A DNA stretch of 64,000 nt, from assembly GCA_016786565.1 (NCBI GenBank), contig JAEUVY010000067.1, positions 1 through 64,000 on the forward strand, given 5' to 3'. The notes beneath the pieces were generated by a model. The model did not search any database and was not told the origin of the DNA. It worked only from the letters and a program-made list of their open reading frames with translations. A program made the position numbers and the translations under genes. The stretch is from Flavipsychrobacter sp. GTDB lineage: Bacteria; Bacteroidota; Bacteroidia; Chitinophagales; Chitinophagaceae. How positions within the stretch are numbered: the stretch's first letter is position 1; every line of letters begins with the position of its first letter. Shown here one piece after another: positions 1-9,076 of the stretch.

Positions 1-633
1 ACGTGTTTCCCATGACCCATAATGTACCAGCACATTTGTATCGGTGTAGTGGCTTGTACAAAGTAAAACAAATCCACCATCCGCTGTGGCCATCGTTGAA
101 TACAACCTGCCAGTAGCGCCCTTGCTGTAGTTCTTCTGCCACACTTCACTACCGGTAGCATCATATTTTTTGATCAGCATGCCACTATTCTTAAAGTCAC
201 CGATCGCAATGTAAGAACCGCCTGACAGGGGATGTATGAAACGAATAGTACTATCACCCTCTGTCCCAAAACACTTGCTCCATTCTGCTACTGTAGCATC
301 GCTGTTAAATTTGGTAAAGATCATTCGCCTTTGTACCGGCGAACAAAAAGAGTCAAGGTTACCAGTACCGGGAGGCGAGTTTGATGCCATCCGGGTAATA
401 AACCCGCCATCAGGCGTTGGTAGCACCCACGATGAAATAGATTCTGATGCGCTGCCACCTATACTTTTCATCCAAAGGAGGTCAGGTGCGGGTACTTGTG
501 CATGTGCCATGCAGGCAATAATAGCCGGCAAAAAAGTGAGGAAGAGTTTTGAGAGGAGGCGCACAAATATAAATTTACGCAATGGCGCAGGAATGGGCAA
601 TATTATTTTTTGGGTGTTTTTGTATGTACCCAT
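1..633 (-). CDS. Exported protein, N-terminal part (runs off the left edge)
   Basis: The minus strand is open from an ATG at 633 to the window edge, giving 211 codons with no stop. The N-terminal part reads as a Sec signal: a basic stretch (LRKF, VRLLSK), a hydrophobic core and a cleavage-like AHA|Q at about residue 45. A GTG at 564 in the same frame would give a more classical 22-residue signal, so the start is uncertain. The mature part (WMKSIGG, then repeated TPDGGFI / SGGSYIAIG / ATADGGFVLL segments about 40-50 residues apart) resembles the beta-propeller-like repeat proteins of Bacteroidota, often secreted by the type IX system, but the C-terminus is outside the window. A TATATTTG -7-like box lies at 571-564. 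The function is unknown. Confidence 0.72.
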   Translation of the reverse strand, partial: MGTYKNTQKIILPIPAPLRKFIFVRLLSKLFLTFLPAIIACMAHAQVPAPDLLWMKSIGGSASESISSWVLPTPDGGFITRMASNSPPGTGNLDSFCSPVQRRMIFTKFNSDATVAEWSKCFGTEGDSTIRFIHPLSGGSYIAIGDFKNSGMLIKKYDATGSEVWQKNYSKGATGRLYSTMATADGGFVLLCTSHYTDTNVLVHYGSWETR

Positions 634-794
634 CTGCGGCAGGCAAGGTAATATTTTGAGCATGGACCGACGGGCTTTTATGACACCGCACTTTCTGCAC
701 TATCACAGATCTTTGTTTTGCCTGTTTTCGGGCATACATTTATCTTTAGCGCACATCTGCGGCAGGTGTGCCGCGACAACGGTGGGAGGCGCGT

Positions 795-936
795 GGGAGT
801 TTTTCCTGCCTACCGGCAGGCAGGCGGGAGTTTTTTGAGAGTTTTTGTACCGGTGGGAGTTTTGCAGTGCATTGATTATCAGCGATTCGGCGGCATTTTT
901 TGCCCCAAACTGCTTTTTTAAAAACGGGAGTTTTTT
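795..936 (+). repeat. Four GGGAGTTTT direct repeats
   Basis: GGGAGTTTT or a longer T-run version begins at 795, 826, 855 and 926. The spacings are 31, 29 and 71 bases. The second copy directly follows the palindrome at 805-824. The spacing is too irregular and the unit too short for a CRISPR array. The role is unknown. Confidence 0.6.
805..824. repeat. Near-perfect 20-bp palindrome centred on CCGG
   Basis: Positions 805-824 read CCTGCCTACCGGCAGGCAGG. Nine of ten base pairs match around the CCGG centre, with one A/C mismatch. This looks like a dispersed palindromic repeat rather than a terminator, because it has no flanking U-run specific to it and lies far from any gene end. Confidence 0.7.
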
Positions 937-1004
937 GTAGCTGACTTGCCGCTGTGGCAACCATATTTATAAATTCGCTAAGAAAGACCAATGGCAATAA
1001 ATAC

Positions 1005-1012
1005 TACATTTG
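1005..1012 (+). promoter_or_regulatory. Bacteroidota -7 box (TACATTTG) before the TPR gene
   Basis: TACATTTG matches the TAnnTTTG -7 consensus and ends 10 bases before the ATG at 1023. No good TTTG -33 element was found at the usual spacing. Confidence 0.5.
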
Positions 1013-1022
1013 AGAACGAGGT

Positions 1023-2846
1023 ATGATGACTAAGGGCTATATAGCAAAATGGATAGGGATATGTCTGTGGGTGCTGCTGGTATCGGGGGGCAGTGTGTGT
1101 GCGCAGCAGGATGCTGAGACGGCCCGCCGCTATGCTGCCGAAAAAAAGTATGACGAGGCCATAGGTCTGTTTGCCGAGTTGTACAAGACCATACCCGATT
1201 CGGTATATCACGACTACCTGAATACACTGCTGGAGGCCGGCAAATTCAAGCAGGCCGAGAAGCTGGTGGAGAAAAAGGCTGCCATGTACCCGAGGGGCAT
1301 CCGCAGTCCGGAGATGAACCTGGAGCTGGGTCAGGTATATGACAAGGCGGGCAAGCCCGAGAAGTCGAAGGTGCAGTATGACAGTGTGATCAATATGCTG
1401 AACGGTGACGATATATTCACCGGCACCATTGCCAAACTGTTTACCGACATAGGCCGCGACGATTACGCCATTCTCACCTACGAGCGGGCGCTGCAGTTGC
1501 TGGGCAATCCGCCGATGTATGGCAGGCCGCTGGCCATGCTGTATGCCAAGACCGGCAATATGGAAAAGACGGTGGAGTCGCTGCTGCGTGGCGGCCCCAG
1601 TGTGTTTATGACCGCCGACCAGGCCAAGGAAATGCTGCTGGAGATAGTGGGCACCGATCAGAAGAAGCTGCAGCAGGTGCAGAAAGCCATTGTGGCCAAG
1701 ATCAACAAGGAGCCATCCAACAGTTATTATGGCGAGATACTGACCTGGGTATATACACAAAAGGACGACTGGGACGGCGCGCTGATGCAGATAGAGGCCA
1801 TAGACGAGCGCAACCAGGAAGGGGGCCGCAGGGTGATGGACTTTGCCCGCACCGCTATTGCCGCCCGCCAGTTTGATGTGGCCACCCGCGCGTTCGACGG
1901 TATTATAGCAAAGGGTACCGAGGCGCCCTACTTTATAATGGCGCGCAGCGAAAAGCTGGCCGCCGCCCTGAACCGCCTGGAGCTGAACGAGGCCCGCACG
2001 CCCGAAGATGTGGCTGCGCTGACGGCCATGTACGACACGTTCCTGACGGACTATCCGAAACACTATACAATGAAGACGGCATCGGACTACGCGAAGCTGC
2101 TGGCACTGTATGGACACAATGTAAAAAAGGCCATAGAGGCGCTGAAGCGGAGTGTGGCTGAGCCGGACACGCGCCGCAACATGATGGCGGTCTTCAAGCT
2201 GCAACTGGGCGACTACTACCTGCTGGATGGCAAGATATGGGACGCCTCGCTGACGTATAGCCAGGTTGAAAAAGACTATAAGCAGGATGTGGCGGCAGAG
2301 GATGCCCGTTTCCGCAATGCGCGGCTGGCATTTTACCGGGGCGACTTCGATCTGGCGCAGAAGCTGCTGGGGATACTGAAGTCGGGCACATCGAACCTGA
2401 TAGCCAATGACGCGATAGACCTGTCGGTGCTGATAACCGAGAATGTGGAAGACAGCAATACGGCGCCGCTGCAACGGTTTGCCACTGCCGGTCTGCTGAT
2501 GTTCCAGAACAAGGACACGCAGGCCGAGGCCCTGATAGACAGTATAGCCAAGGCATGGCCCAAACATCCGCTGGCCGATGATATAGTGATGATGCATGCG
2601 CGCCTGGCCATAAAACACCGCGATTTCCCTACGGCCATCACGCACCTGAGAGAGGTGGTGAACAAGTATGGCAAGGATGTGCTGGGCGATGACGCTGTCT
2701 TTAAGATGGCGGAGATCTACGACACGGAACTGCACCAACCGCAGGAAGCGAAGAAATATTACGAACAACTGGTGATAGACTATCCGGGCAGCACCTTTGT
2801 GCAGGTGGCCCGCCACCGCCTGGCCGAGATGCGCACACAGTTGTGA
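1023..2846 (+). CDS. Exported tetratricopeptide-repeat protein
   Basis: This 607-residue protein starts with a Sec signal peptide ending near residue 27 (SVCAQQ). Almost all of the rest is helical TPR-like repeats: YAAEKKYDEAIGLFAELY near residue 40, NLELGQVYDKAGKPEKSKVQYD, then the C-terminal YDTELHQPQEAKKYYEQLV and a last repeat ending RLAEMRTQL. Such proteins are scaffolds in the periplasm or at the outer membrane; no catalytic motif is visible. The start is supported by the -7 box 10 bases upstream. It is followed after 24 bases by another exported protein, so the two are probably co-transcribed. The partner and exact role cannot be told from the sequence. Confidence 0.93.
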   Translation: MMTKGYIAKWIGICLWVLLVSGGSVCAQQDAETARRYAAEKKYDEAIGLFAELYKTIPDSVYHDYLNTLLEAGKFKQAEKLVEKKAAMYPRGIRSPEMNLELGQVYDKAGKPEKSKVQYDSVINMLNGDDIFTGTIAKLFTDIGRDDYAILTYERALQLLGNPPMYGRPLAMLYAKTGNMEKTVESLLRGGPSVFMTADQAKEMLLEIVGTDQKKLQQVQKAIVAKINKEPSNSYYGEILTWVYTQKDDWDGALMQIEAIDERNQEGGRRVMDFARTAIAARQFDVATRAFDGIIAKGTEAPYFIMARSEKLAAALNRLELNEARTPEDVAALTAMYDTFLTDYPKHYTMKTASDYAKLLALYGHNVKKAIEALKRSVAEPDTRRNMMAVFKLQLGDYYLLDGKIWDASLTYSQVEKDYKQDVAAEDARFRNARLAFYRGDFDLAQKLLGILKSGTSNLIANDAIDLSVLITENVEDSNTAPLQRFATAGLLMFQNKDTQAEALIDSIAKAWPKHPLADDIVMMHARLAIKHRDFPTAITHLREVVNKYGKDVLGDDAVFKMAEIYDTELHQPQEAKKYYEQLVIDYPGSTFVQVARHRLAEMRTQL

Positions 2847-2870
2847 TGCGGCCGTGAACCCAAATAATTT

Positions 2871-3776
2871 ATGATGCGTACGATCCTCATTATCAGCCTG
2901 TGGGCGCTTGCCCTTACTGCCACTGCGCAGTCGAGGGTGTTTGTGGGCCGCATCACCGACCGCCAGCACCGGGGCATACCGTTTGCCATAGTGCAGGTGA
3001 AGGACCGGCCGCAGGGCGTGTACACCGATGAGAACGGCGCCTTCGCGTTCACCGCCGATGCGGCAGAGGTGCAGACGCTGGTGTTCTTTTGCATGGGCTA
3101 CGAAAAGAAGGAACTGGCAGTTGCGGGTCTGCCCGCCGACTCTATAATGGTGACGCTGAACAGCCAGGCAACCGCGCTGCGCGAAGTGGCGATAACGGGC
3201 CGCAAGGGCAAAGCCCGCACCGCCACACTGGGCAACAGCCGCAGGCAACTGCACCACGATGGCGAGTGCTACCGCAACTATGGCGCTGAAACGGCCATAA
3301 AGCTGAAAGCCGATACCGCGCACGATGGTGTACTGAAGGAAGTGTTTGTGTACATAACCGGCGATGGCGACTGGCGCACCCGCTTCAGAGTGCATGTATA
3401 TGAGTGGGATTCGCTGCCGGGCCGCGAACTTACCGACAGCAACATAATTGTTGCCGCCACCAAGCCTGATTCGTGGGTGCGCGTGGACCTGACCGCACTA
3501 CGCATACCGGTGAACGAAGGTCTGTTTGTGTCGGTGGAGTGGATATCGGGCTACGGCAATACACAGCAGGTGCTGGGCTCGGCAAAGCACCCCGAGGTGA
3601 CCGCCTATAACGGACAGGTGCCGGGCCTTACCACAGGTTACGGCAAACCATCGCGTACGTATAGCCGCAAGCCGTTTGCCCGCGAGTGGGAATGGTATGA
3701 CGATGCTGCCGCACCCCGCAAGGGCGGCTACTTTCTGAATCCCATGATCTATGCAACCTATAGCTATGTACCCTAA
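2871..3776 (+). CDS. Exported protein with CarboxypepD-like regulatory domain
   Basis: The 301-residue product has a signal peptide (MMRTILIISLWALALTATAQ) and then a carboxypeptidase-regulatory-like beta-sandwich at about residues 22-95 (VFVGRITDRQHRGIPFAIVQVKD, here GIPFA and GVYTDENGAFAF are typical). This fold is the N-terminal module of many Bacteroidota surface proteins, including TonB-dependent receptors, but no receptor barrel follows. Residues from about 110 form a beta-rich C-terminal domain of unknown family, with several Trp and Tyr and a terminal aromatic residue (YSYVP). It lies 24 bases after the TPR gene and probably shares its transcript. A cell-envelope structural role is inferred. 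Confidence 0.85.
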   Translation: MMRTILIISLWALALTATAQSRVFVGRITDRQHRGIPFAIVQVKDRPQGVYTDENGAFAFTADAAEVQTLVFFCMGYEKKELAVAGLPADSIMVTLNSQATALREVAITGRKGKARTATLGNSRRQLHHDGECYRNYGAETAIKLKADTAHDGVLKEVFVYITGDGDWRTRFRVHVYEWDSLPGRELTDSNIIVAATKPDSWVRVDLTALRIPVNEGLFVSVEWISGYGNTQQVLGSAKHPEVTAYNGQVPGLTTGYGKPSRTYSRKPFAREWEWYDDAAAPRKGGYFLNPMIYATYSYVP

Positions 3777-3855
3777 AAGAGCAACGGCACCTGTATAGAC
3801 ACAGTATATATGTGTAAGGCAGTATGTGTTGTGCGTGCCGTGCCCCGATTTTTTA

Positions 3856-3863
3856 TACTTTTA
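3856..3863 (+). promoter_or_regulatory. -7-like box (TACTTTTA) before kynurenine monooxygenase
   Basis: TACTTTTA differs from TAnnTTTG only in the last base and ends 12 bases before the ATG at 3876. Its position argues against the upstream in-frame ATG at 3810 being the real start. Confidence 0.35.
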
Positions 3864-3875
3864 CCAACTGATAAT

Positions 3876-5255
3876 ATGTCACGCAACGTAACAATACTAG
3901 GTGCAGGACTTGTAGGGTCTCTGCTTTCAATAATACTGAGGAAGAAAGGCTATGAGGTGACGGTGTATGAACGCCGCACCGACATGCGCAAGGCGTCTAT
4001 TTCGGCGGGTCGCTCCATCAATCTGGCCATGAGTGCCCGCGGATGGAAGGCACTGGACCTTGCCGGATTGAGGCAGGAGATGGAGCCGCTGGCCATACCG
4101 ATGTATGGACGCTACCTGCATCAGCCCGACGGGCAGACCGCGTTTCAGCCCTACAGCCGAAACAACGAGGCCATCTATTCGGTGAGCCGCGGCGAGCTGA
4201 ACCGCAAGCTGATGACACTGGCCGAAGAACATGGCGCGAAGATCCATTTTGAGCACAGGTGCGCGCATGTGGATGTGGCCACCAACACGGTGCGCTTCAA
4301 CCACAACGGAGAAGAAAAGACCGTACATGCCGATCTGCTGTTTGGCGCGGATGGTGCTTTCTCGGCACTGCGCAACAGCTACAGCCACATGGACCGTGTG
4401 AACAGTTCGCAGCACTACCTGGAGTATGGCTACAAAGAGCTGGCCATATTGCCGGGCAACAACGGTGAGTGGATGATGGAGAAAGAGGCGCTGCACATAT
4501 GGCCGCGCGGCAAGTACATGATGATAGCGTTGCCTAACACAGACGGCACATTCACGTGTACGATGTTCATGCCGTTTGAAGGAGAGGTATCGTTTGAAAA
4601 GCTGAAGACCGAAGCCGATGTGCATCATCTGTTCGACACACAGTTTGCCGACGCTAAGGCGTTGATGCCGGGCCTTATTGAAGACTTCTTCACCAATCCT
4701 ACTTCATCGCTCATCACTACGCACATCTTCCCGTGGCACTATAAAGACAAGAGCGCGCTGATAGGCGATGCCGCTCATGCCATAGTACCGTTCTACGGTC
4801 AGGGTATGAATGCGGGTTTTGAAGACTGCACTGTGCTGGCCGCTTTGCTGGACACATACGGTGATGACTGGGGCACTATATTGAAAGAATACGAACGCAA
4901 AAGGAAACCCAACGGAGACGCTGTTGCCAACCTGGCACTGAACAACTTTACAGAGATGCGCGACAAGGTGGCCGATCCGAAATTCCTGGAGCGCAAGAAG
5001 ATAGAAAAAGAGCTGGGCAACCGCTATCCCGACCGGTTTATATCGGTGTACGAGATGGTGTCGTTCAGCCACATACCATATAATACCGCTATACAGTGCA
5101 TTCAGGCACAAGACAAGCTGCTGGAACAGATAATGAAGCAGGGTGACTATTTTGTGAATATAGAGAACAGCAGTTTCTGCGAGTCGCTGGGACAATGGAT
5201 AACAGCATATCACGCAGAGGTGCAACAACTGGATTTTGGGAATGAAGCCCGATAA
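3876..5255 (+). CDS. kmo: Kynurenine 3-monooxygenase
   Basis: A flavin-dependent hydroxylase that converts L-kynurenine to 3-hydroxykynurenine with NADPH and O2 in the kynurenine pathway of tryptophan breakdown and NAD synthesis. The 459-residue length fits the family. Visible motifs are the FAD dinucleotide-binding GAGLVG at residues 9-14, the DLLFGADGAFSALR segment, and the second FAD motif GDAAHAIVPFYGQGMNAG near residue 295. The chosen ATG puts the FAD motif at the N-terminus as is usual; an in-frame ATG at 3810 would add 22 residues unlike the family. The gene overlaps recJ by 14 bases. The only other possibly related genes in the window are an FAH-family hydrolase and nadC, so the rest of the pathway must be elsewhere. 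Confidence 0.93.
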   Translation: MSRNVTILGAGLVGSLLSIILRKKGYEVTVYERRTDMRKASISAGRSINLAMSARGWKALDLAGLRQEMEPLAIPMYGRYLHQPDGQTAFQPYSRNNEAIYSVSRGELNRKLMTLAEEHGAKIHFEHRCAHVDVATNTVRFNHNGEEKTVHADLLFGADGAFSALRNSYSHMDRVNSSQHYLEYGYKELAILPGNNGEWMMEKEALHIWPRGKYMMIALPNTDGTFTCTMFMPFEGEVSFEKLKTEADVHHLFDTQFADAKALMPGLIEDFFTNPTSSLITTHIFPWHYKDKSALIGDAAHAIVPFYGQGMNAGFEDCTVLAALLDTYGDDWGTILKEYERKRKPNGDAVANLALNNFTEMRDKVADPKFLERKKIEKELGNRYPDRFISVYEMVSFSHIPYNTAIQCIQAQDKLLEQIMKQGDYFVNIENSSFCESLGQWITAYHAEVQQLDFGNEAR

Positions 5256-6954
5256 GAGATGGACGATAAAGCCGGCCGATGAGGCGGTGGTGAACGAACT
5301 GTATAACGCCCTGCAGGTGCAGCCCGCACTGTGCAGGTTGCTTGCTGTGCGTGGTATAAAAGACTACGAAAGCGCAAGGCTGTTCTTTCGCCCCGAATTG
5401 TCGCACCTGCACGATCCGTTTCTGATGAAGGGGATGAAGAAGGCTGTGGACCGCATCAGCGAGGCCATAGAATGGCACGAGCGCATACTGGTGTATGGCG
5501 ACTATGATGTGGATGGCACCACCGCGGTATCGCTGGTGTACAGCTTCCTCAAGAATAATTACAAAGGCGAACTTTCTTATTACATACCGCACAGGTACCG
5601 CGAGGGCTACGGCATATCGAAAGCGGGTATAGACCATGCGCACCGCAACGGCTACACACTGATGATAACGCTGGACTGCGGCATCAAGTCGGTGGAGATG
5701 ATAGCGTATGCGCAGTCGCTGGGCATAGAAGTGATCGTGTGCGATCACCACTTGCCCGATGCTTCCCTGCCGCCTGCCTATGCCATACTGAATCCCAAAC
5801 AAAGCGATTGCCCCTATCCGTTCAAAGAACTGAGCGGATGTGGTATCGGTTTCAAGCTGGTTTGCGCATTGGCCATAAAGTGGAAACTGCCCATGGAAAA
5901 GGCGTATCAATACCTGGACCTTGTGGCCACGAGTATTGCCGCTGATATAGTGCCTATAGATGGCGAGAACCGCATACTGGCGCACTATGGTGTGAAGCAG
6001 ATAAACGAGTCGCCGTGCCTGGCCATTGCCACGCTGAAGGAGCTGGGTGGTGTGCAGAAGGCGCTGTCTATTTCGGACCTTGTGTTTGTAATAGGTCCGC
6101 GTGTGAATGCAGCCGGTCGTATGGACGATGCCAAGAAGGCGGTGGAGTTCTTTATAGAATGTGATCCCGAGAAGATACCTGCGCTTGCTGCCGCGCTGCA
6201 CTCTGACAATGACGACCGCAAAGAGATAGACAAGAGCATAACAGAAGAGGCGCTGGGCATACTGAACGATCATAAAGATGAGCGTTTGAAAAAATCGACC
6301 GTGCTGTTCAGGCCGCACTGGCACAAAGGCGTAGTGGGCATAGTGGCATCGAGGCTGATAGATCATTACTACCGCCCTACAATAGTACTTACTTCGGCCA
6401 ACGGTAAGGCAACGGGATCGGCGAGGTCGGTATCGGGTTTCAATATTTATGAGGCTATACACGAGTGCCGCCACATACTGGATAACTATGGCGGCCACTG
6501 CTTTGCAGCAGGCATGACCCTTGACGAAAAGCGTGTAGGCGAGTTCATAGACAAGTTTGAAGAAATAGTTGCAGAGCGCATCACCATAGAGCAGCAGCAG
6601 CCGGAGATAGAGATAGATGCCGAGATACCGCTGTCGCTGGTGAAGCCTTCCTTCTACAACATAGTGAAGCAGTTTGAGCCATTTGGTCCGGCCAATATGA
6701 AGCCGGTGTTCCTTACCCGTCGCATGTATGACTACCAGGGTTCATCGTCGGTAGTAAAGGATCAGCACCTGAGGTTGGTGGCGCATCAGCGCAACGGCTC
6801 TATAGTGGATGGCATTGGTTTTGGTCTGGGTGAAAAAATAGACATCGTGCGCGGTGGTCCGTTCGATATGTTGTACAACATAGAAGAGAACGAATACAAC
6901 GGTACTACCCGCCTGCAGGTGAGGGTAGTAGATGTGAAGCCCAGCGCTTCGTAG
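5242..6954 (+). CDS. recJ: Single-stranded-DNA-specific exonuclease RecJ
   Basis: RecJ degrades single-stranded DNA 5' to 3' in recombination, mismatch and base-excision repair. The 570-residue product has the DHH-family metal motifs: YGDYDVDGTT at residues 85-94, LDCGIKS near 145, and DHH at 168-170 (VIVCDHHLPD). The C-terminal DHHA1 part carries SARSVSGFNIYEAI and GGHCFAAGMTL, followed by an OB-fold-like end (FEPFGPANMKPVF). The ATG at 5242 is preferred over a TTG two codons earlier. The gene begins inside the end of kmo, so translation is probably coupled. Its product may act with MutL (also in this window) in repair. Confidence 0.95.
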   Translation: MKPDKRWTIKPADEAVVNELYNALQVQPALCRLLAVRGIKDYESARLFFRPELSHLHDPFLMKGMKKAVDRISEAIEWHERILVYGDYDVDGTTAVSLVYSFLKNNYKGELSYYIPHRYREGYGISKAGIDHAHRNGYTLMITLDCGIKSVEMIAYAQSLGIEVIVCDHHLPDASLPPAYAILNPKQSDCPYPFKELSGCGIGFKLVCALAIKWKLPMEKAYQYLDLVATSIAADIVPIDGENRILAHYGVKQINESPCLAIATLKELGGVQKALSISDLVFVIGPRVNAAGRMDDAKKAVEFFIECDPEKIPALAAALHSDNDDRKEIDKSITEEALGILNDHKDERLKKSTVLFRPHWHKGVVGIVASRLIDHYYRPTIVLTSANGKATGSARSVSGFNIYEAIHECRHILDNYGGHCFAAGMTLDEKRVGEFIDKFEEIVAERITIEQQQPEIEIDAEIPLSLVKPSFYNIVKQFEPFGPANMKPVFLTRRMYDYQGSSSVVKDQHLRLVAHQRNGSIVDGIGFGLGEKIDIVRGGPFDMLYNIEENEYNGTTRLQVRVVDVKPSAS

Positions 6955-6963
6955 TAGCCCAAT

Positions 6964-6985
6964 AAAAAAGGGCTGTTACCAGCCC
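6964..6985 (-). terminator. Rho-independent terminator of the DegT gene
   Basis: On the minus strand, GGGCTG and CAGCCC (6985-6980 and 6975-6970) pair around a four-base loop and are followed by six U (6969-6964). The hairpin includes the last codons and the TAA stop of the aminotransferase gene. Confidence 0.85.
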
Positions 6986-8127
6986 ATCTTTATCTTATCG
7001 CAGATGTAGTCAACATCGGCCTCGTTCATTTTGGTATGTAACGGCAAGACCAGGTAGTTGTTCTCTATCTTGTCCATGTTGGGGAACGCGCCTTCCTGAC
7101 GGCCGCCAAATATGGAATATCTGTCGTTGCGGTAGTGTACCTGTCCGCTTTCAATGCGGTGGCTGCGCAGATAGGTCTGAAAGCGTGCGCGGTCTTCTAC
7201 GAGCACGGTCATCATCCAGGCAGCGTGTTCGCGGTCGGTATAGCCGGCACCTACACAGTGCACGCCATCAAAACCCTTCAGGTTATCGAAGTAACGTTGC
7301 AGCAGGCGTTTGCGCAGTGCGAGGGTCTCTTCAAACTCCTCGAGCGCGGCAATACCCATGGCTGCGGCCACATCGTTCATCTGGTATTTGTACCCGATCT
7401 CGCGGATGTCGTTTTCCCAGATACCCATTTGTTTGGCAGAGCGGTCTATGCCGAACCAACGGAGGCGTTTTGCTTTCTCCAGCAGCTCGCGGTCTTTTAT
7501 GAGGAGCATGCCCCCATCGGCCGTAGTGATGTGCTTGATGGCCTGGAAAGAGAACATGGTAAAGTCGGACATCTCGCCAACCTTTTTGCCCTTGTAGGTG
7601 GCACCCAGCGCATGGGCGGCATCTTCAATGATCTGGATACCGTGTTCGCGGCCCATCTGGTGCAGCTCGTCCATGTTGCAGGGCAGCCCACCATAGTGCA
7701 CGCACACTATAGCCTTTGTCTTGGGTGTGATGAGTGACCTTACGTGGTCGGTATCAATGTTGAGGGTGTCTTTCTCCACATCGGCAAAGCGGATCTTCGC
7801 ACCCATGTAGAGGAAGGGTATGTTGGTAGCGGTGCAGGTGAAGACAGGCGCAATGACCTCGTCATCTTCCTTCACATCGGCCAGCAGGTAGGCCAGATGG
7901 AGGGCATCGGTGCCGGAACCTACAGCCAACGGTGCACAACCGCCGCCGAACTGTTCAGCGAATTCGTTCTCGAATTGTTCTACACGAGGGCCCTGACCGA
8001 TCCAGCGGGTGTCGAGTACATCGCAAACATATTGTTTGGCGTTACGGGGCATGTGCGGGTGAAAAAGCACGATGCCTTCGCCGGTGGCCATAATTGGCAG
8101 ATCGTTGGCGGGGGTGGTTTTGTTCAT
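6976..8127 (-). CDS. DegT/DnrJ/EryC1/StrS-family aminotransferase
   Basis: A PLP-dependent enzyme of the sugar aminotransferase family (383 residues), which typically transfers an amino group from glutamate to a nucleotide-linked keto-sugar in surface polysaccharide synthesis. The PLP features are visible: VGSGTDALHLA near residue 70, the cofactor Asp in EDAAHALGA at 169, and the Schiff-base lysine K198 in SFQAIKHITTADGG. The gene is divergent from a GT2 glycosyltransferase and near an MsbA-like exporter, which fits an envelope-glycan role. The exact sugar (for example a perosamine-type product) cannot be decided. The first 13 residues are non-conserved in appearance, and the ATG at residue 13 is an alternative start. 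Confidence 0.93.
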   Translation of the reverse strand: MNKTTPANDLPIMATGEGIVLFHPHMPRNAKQYVCDVLDTRWIGQGPRVEQFENEFAEQFGGGCAPLAVGSGTDALHLAYLLADVKEDDEVIAPVFTCTATNIPFLYMGAKIRFADVEKDTLNIDTDHVRSLITPKTKAIVCVHYGGLPCNMDELHQMGREHGIQIIEDAAHALGATYKGKKVGEMSDFTMFSFQAIKHITTADGGMLLIKDRELLEKAKRLRWFGIDRSAKQMGIWENDIREIGYKYQMNDVAAAMGIAALEEFEETLALRKRLLQRYFDNLKGFDGVHCVGAGYTDREHAAWMMTVLVEDRARFQTYLRSHRIESGQVHYRNDRYSIFGGRQEGAFPNMDKIENNYLVLPLHTKMNEADVDYICDKIKMGW

Positions 8128-8160
8128 GATTTATTTTCTTATACCGTTCTTAGATCGCGG

Positions 8161-8168
8161 CAAATTTA
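8161..8168 (-). promoter_or_regulatory. -7 box (TAAATTTG) of the DegT gene
   Basis: The minus strand reads TAAATTTG, an exact match to TAnnTTTG, 33 bases before the ATG. It lies in the 78-base gap shared with the divergent GT2 gene. Confidence 0.5.
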
Positions 8169-8205
8169 TGACTTTTGCCATCTGTTAAGAGAAACCATTT
8201 GTTAA

Positions 8206-9072
8206 ATGAACGCACCAACTACCGGTTTACCCCTATTCAGTATCCTGATTCCTTCCTGGAATAATCTGGAAATACTGAAAATCACCCTCGGAAGCATCCG
8301 GAAGAACTCGGTTTACCCACACCAGGTGATCGTGCATGTGAACGAAGGGACCGATGGCACTCTGGAGTGGGTGCGGGCCAATAATATCCTGCATACCCAT
8401 TCTGAGGGCAATGTGGGGGTGTGTTATGGATTCAACTTGCCGTCGTCGCTGGCCACCTGTGACTACCTGGTGCTGTCGGACGATGACAACTACTTCTGCC
8501 CCGGCTGGGATAAGTACCTGTATGAAGAGGTGCAGAAGCAGCAGGGGATAAAGTGGTGCGTATCGGGCACGCTTATAGAGCGCGATGTGACCAAGAATAC
8601 CTGTGTGATCGCTCCGTACAATTTCGGCTCGGACCAAACGAACTTTGATGAGGAGAAGTTGCTGCGCGAGTTTGACAAGATAACGTTTGCCGACTGGCAG
8701 GGATCGAACTGGTACCCGATGGTATTGCCGAGGCAGCTATGGTGTGCCGTGGGCGGGTTGAGCGTAGAGTTCAGCCCTGGTATGTATTCGGACCCCGACT
8801 TTATGATGAAGTTGTGGCACTATGGTGTGCGCACCTTCAAGGGGGTGTCGAAGGCAAGGGCGTACCACTTTATGTCGAAGACCACCAGCAGGGTGAAGCG
8901 TAACAATGGCGCGGTTACTTTCCTTTCTAAATGGGGAATGTCCAACTCTACATTCATGAAGTATACCCTGAATATGGGCGGAAATGGCATGGACAACAAT
9001 ATTCCCTTCCTGAAGCGGGCCAAAGACTACTTTAAACGTGTGTGGCTGGCACTGAAGGGAGCGCAGAGTTAG
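8206..9072 (+). CDS. Glycosyltransferase family 2
   Basis: A GT-A-fold glycosyltransferase of 288 residues, cytoplasmic or membrane-associated, probably adding a sugar to a surface glycan. The N-terminus FSILIPSWNN at residues 11-20 is the nucleotide-sugar-binding start of the fold, and LVLSDDDNYF around 88-97 contains the acidic (DXD-like) metal-binding residues. The C-terminal part is basic (RAKDYFKRVW). It is transcribed away from the DegT aminotransferase; the two probably belong to the same glycan pathway. Donor and acceptor are not predictable. Confidence 0.9.
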   Translation: MNAPTTGLPLFSILIPSWNNLEILKITLGSIRKNSVYPHQVIVHVNEGTDGTLEWVRANNILHTHSEGNVGVCYGFNLPSSLATCDYLVLSDDDNYFCPGWDKYLYEEVQKQQGIKWCVSGTLIERDVTKNTCVIAPYNFGSDQTNFDEEKLLREFDKITFADWQGSNWYPMVLPRQLWCAVGGLSVEFSPGMYSDPDFMMKLWHYGVRTFKGVSKARAYHFMSKTTSRVKRNNGAVTFLSKWGMSNSTFMKYTLNMGGNGMDNNIPFLKRAKDYFKRVWLALKGAQS

Positions 9073-9076
9073 GTGG

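Larger units (their letters stand above)
634..1022. other. Non-coding gap with palindromes and short repeats
   Basis: This gap lies between the divergent exported protein and the TPR gene. It holds two TGCGGCAGG-containing motifs (near 634-645 and within a tight inverted repeat around 753-771), a 20-bp near-perfect palindrome (805-824), four copies of GGGAGTTTT (795-936), and a -7 promoter box just before the TPR gene. Short open frames cross it in several directions, but they are rich in residues encoded by the palindromes and none looks like a protein. Confidence 0.6.

Noticed and set aside
795..936. GGGAGTTTT copies as a CRISPR array
   Set aside because: The units are only 9-11 bases, the spacings are irregular (31, 29, 71), and no cas gene is present.
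978..3395. Long open frame of about 800 codons on the minus strand opposite the TPR and CarboxypepD genes
   Set aside because: It is His-, Gln- and Arg-rich with no domain or signal and mirrors the codon pattern of the clear plus-strand genes, so it is an antisense shadow.
5089..6498. Open frame of about 470 codons opposite recJ
   Set aside because: It overlaps two confident plus-strand genes and shows no protein-like features.
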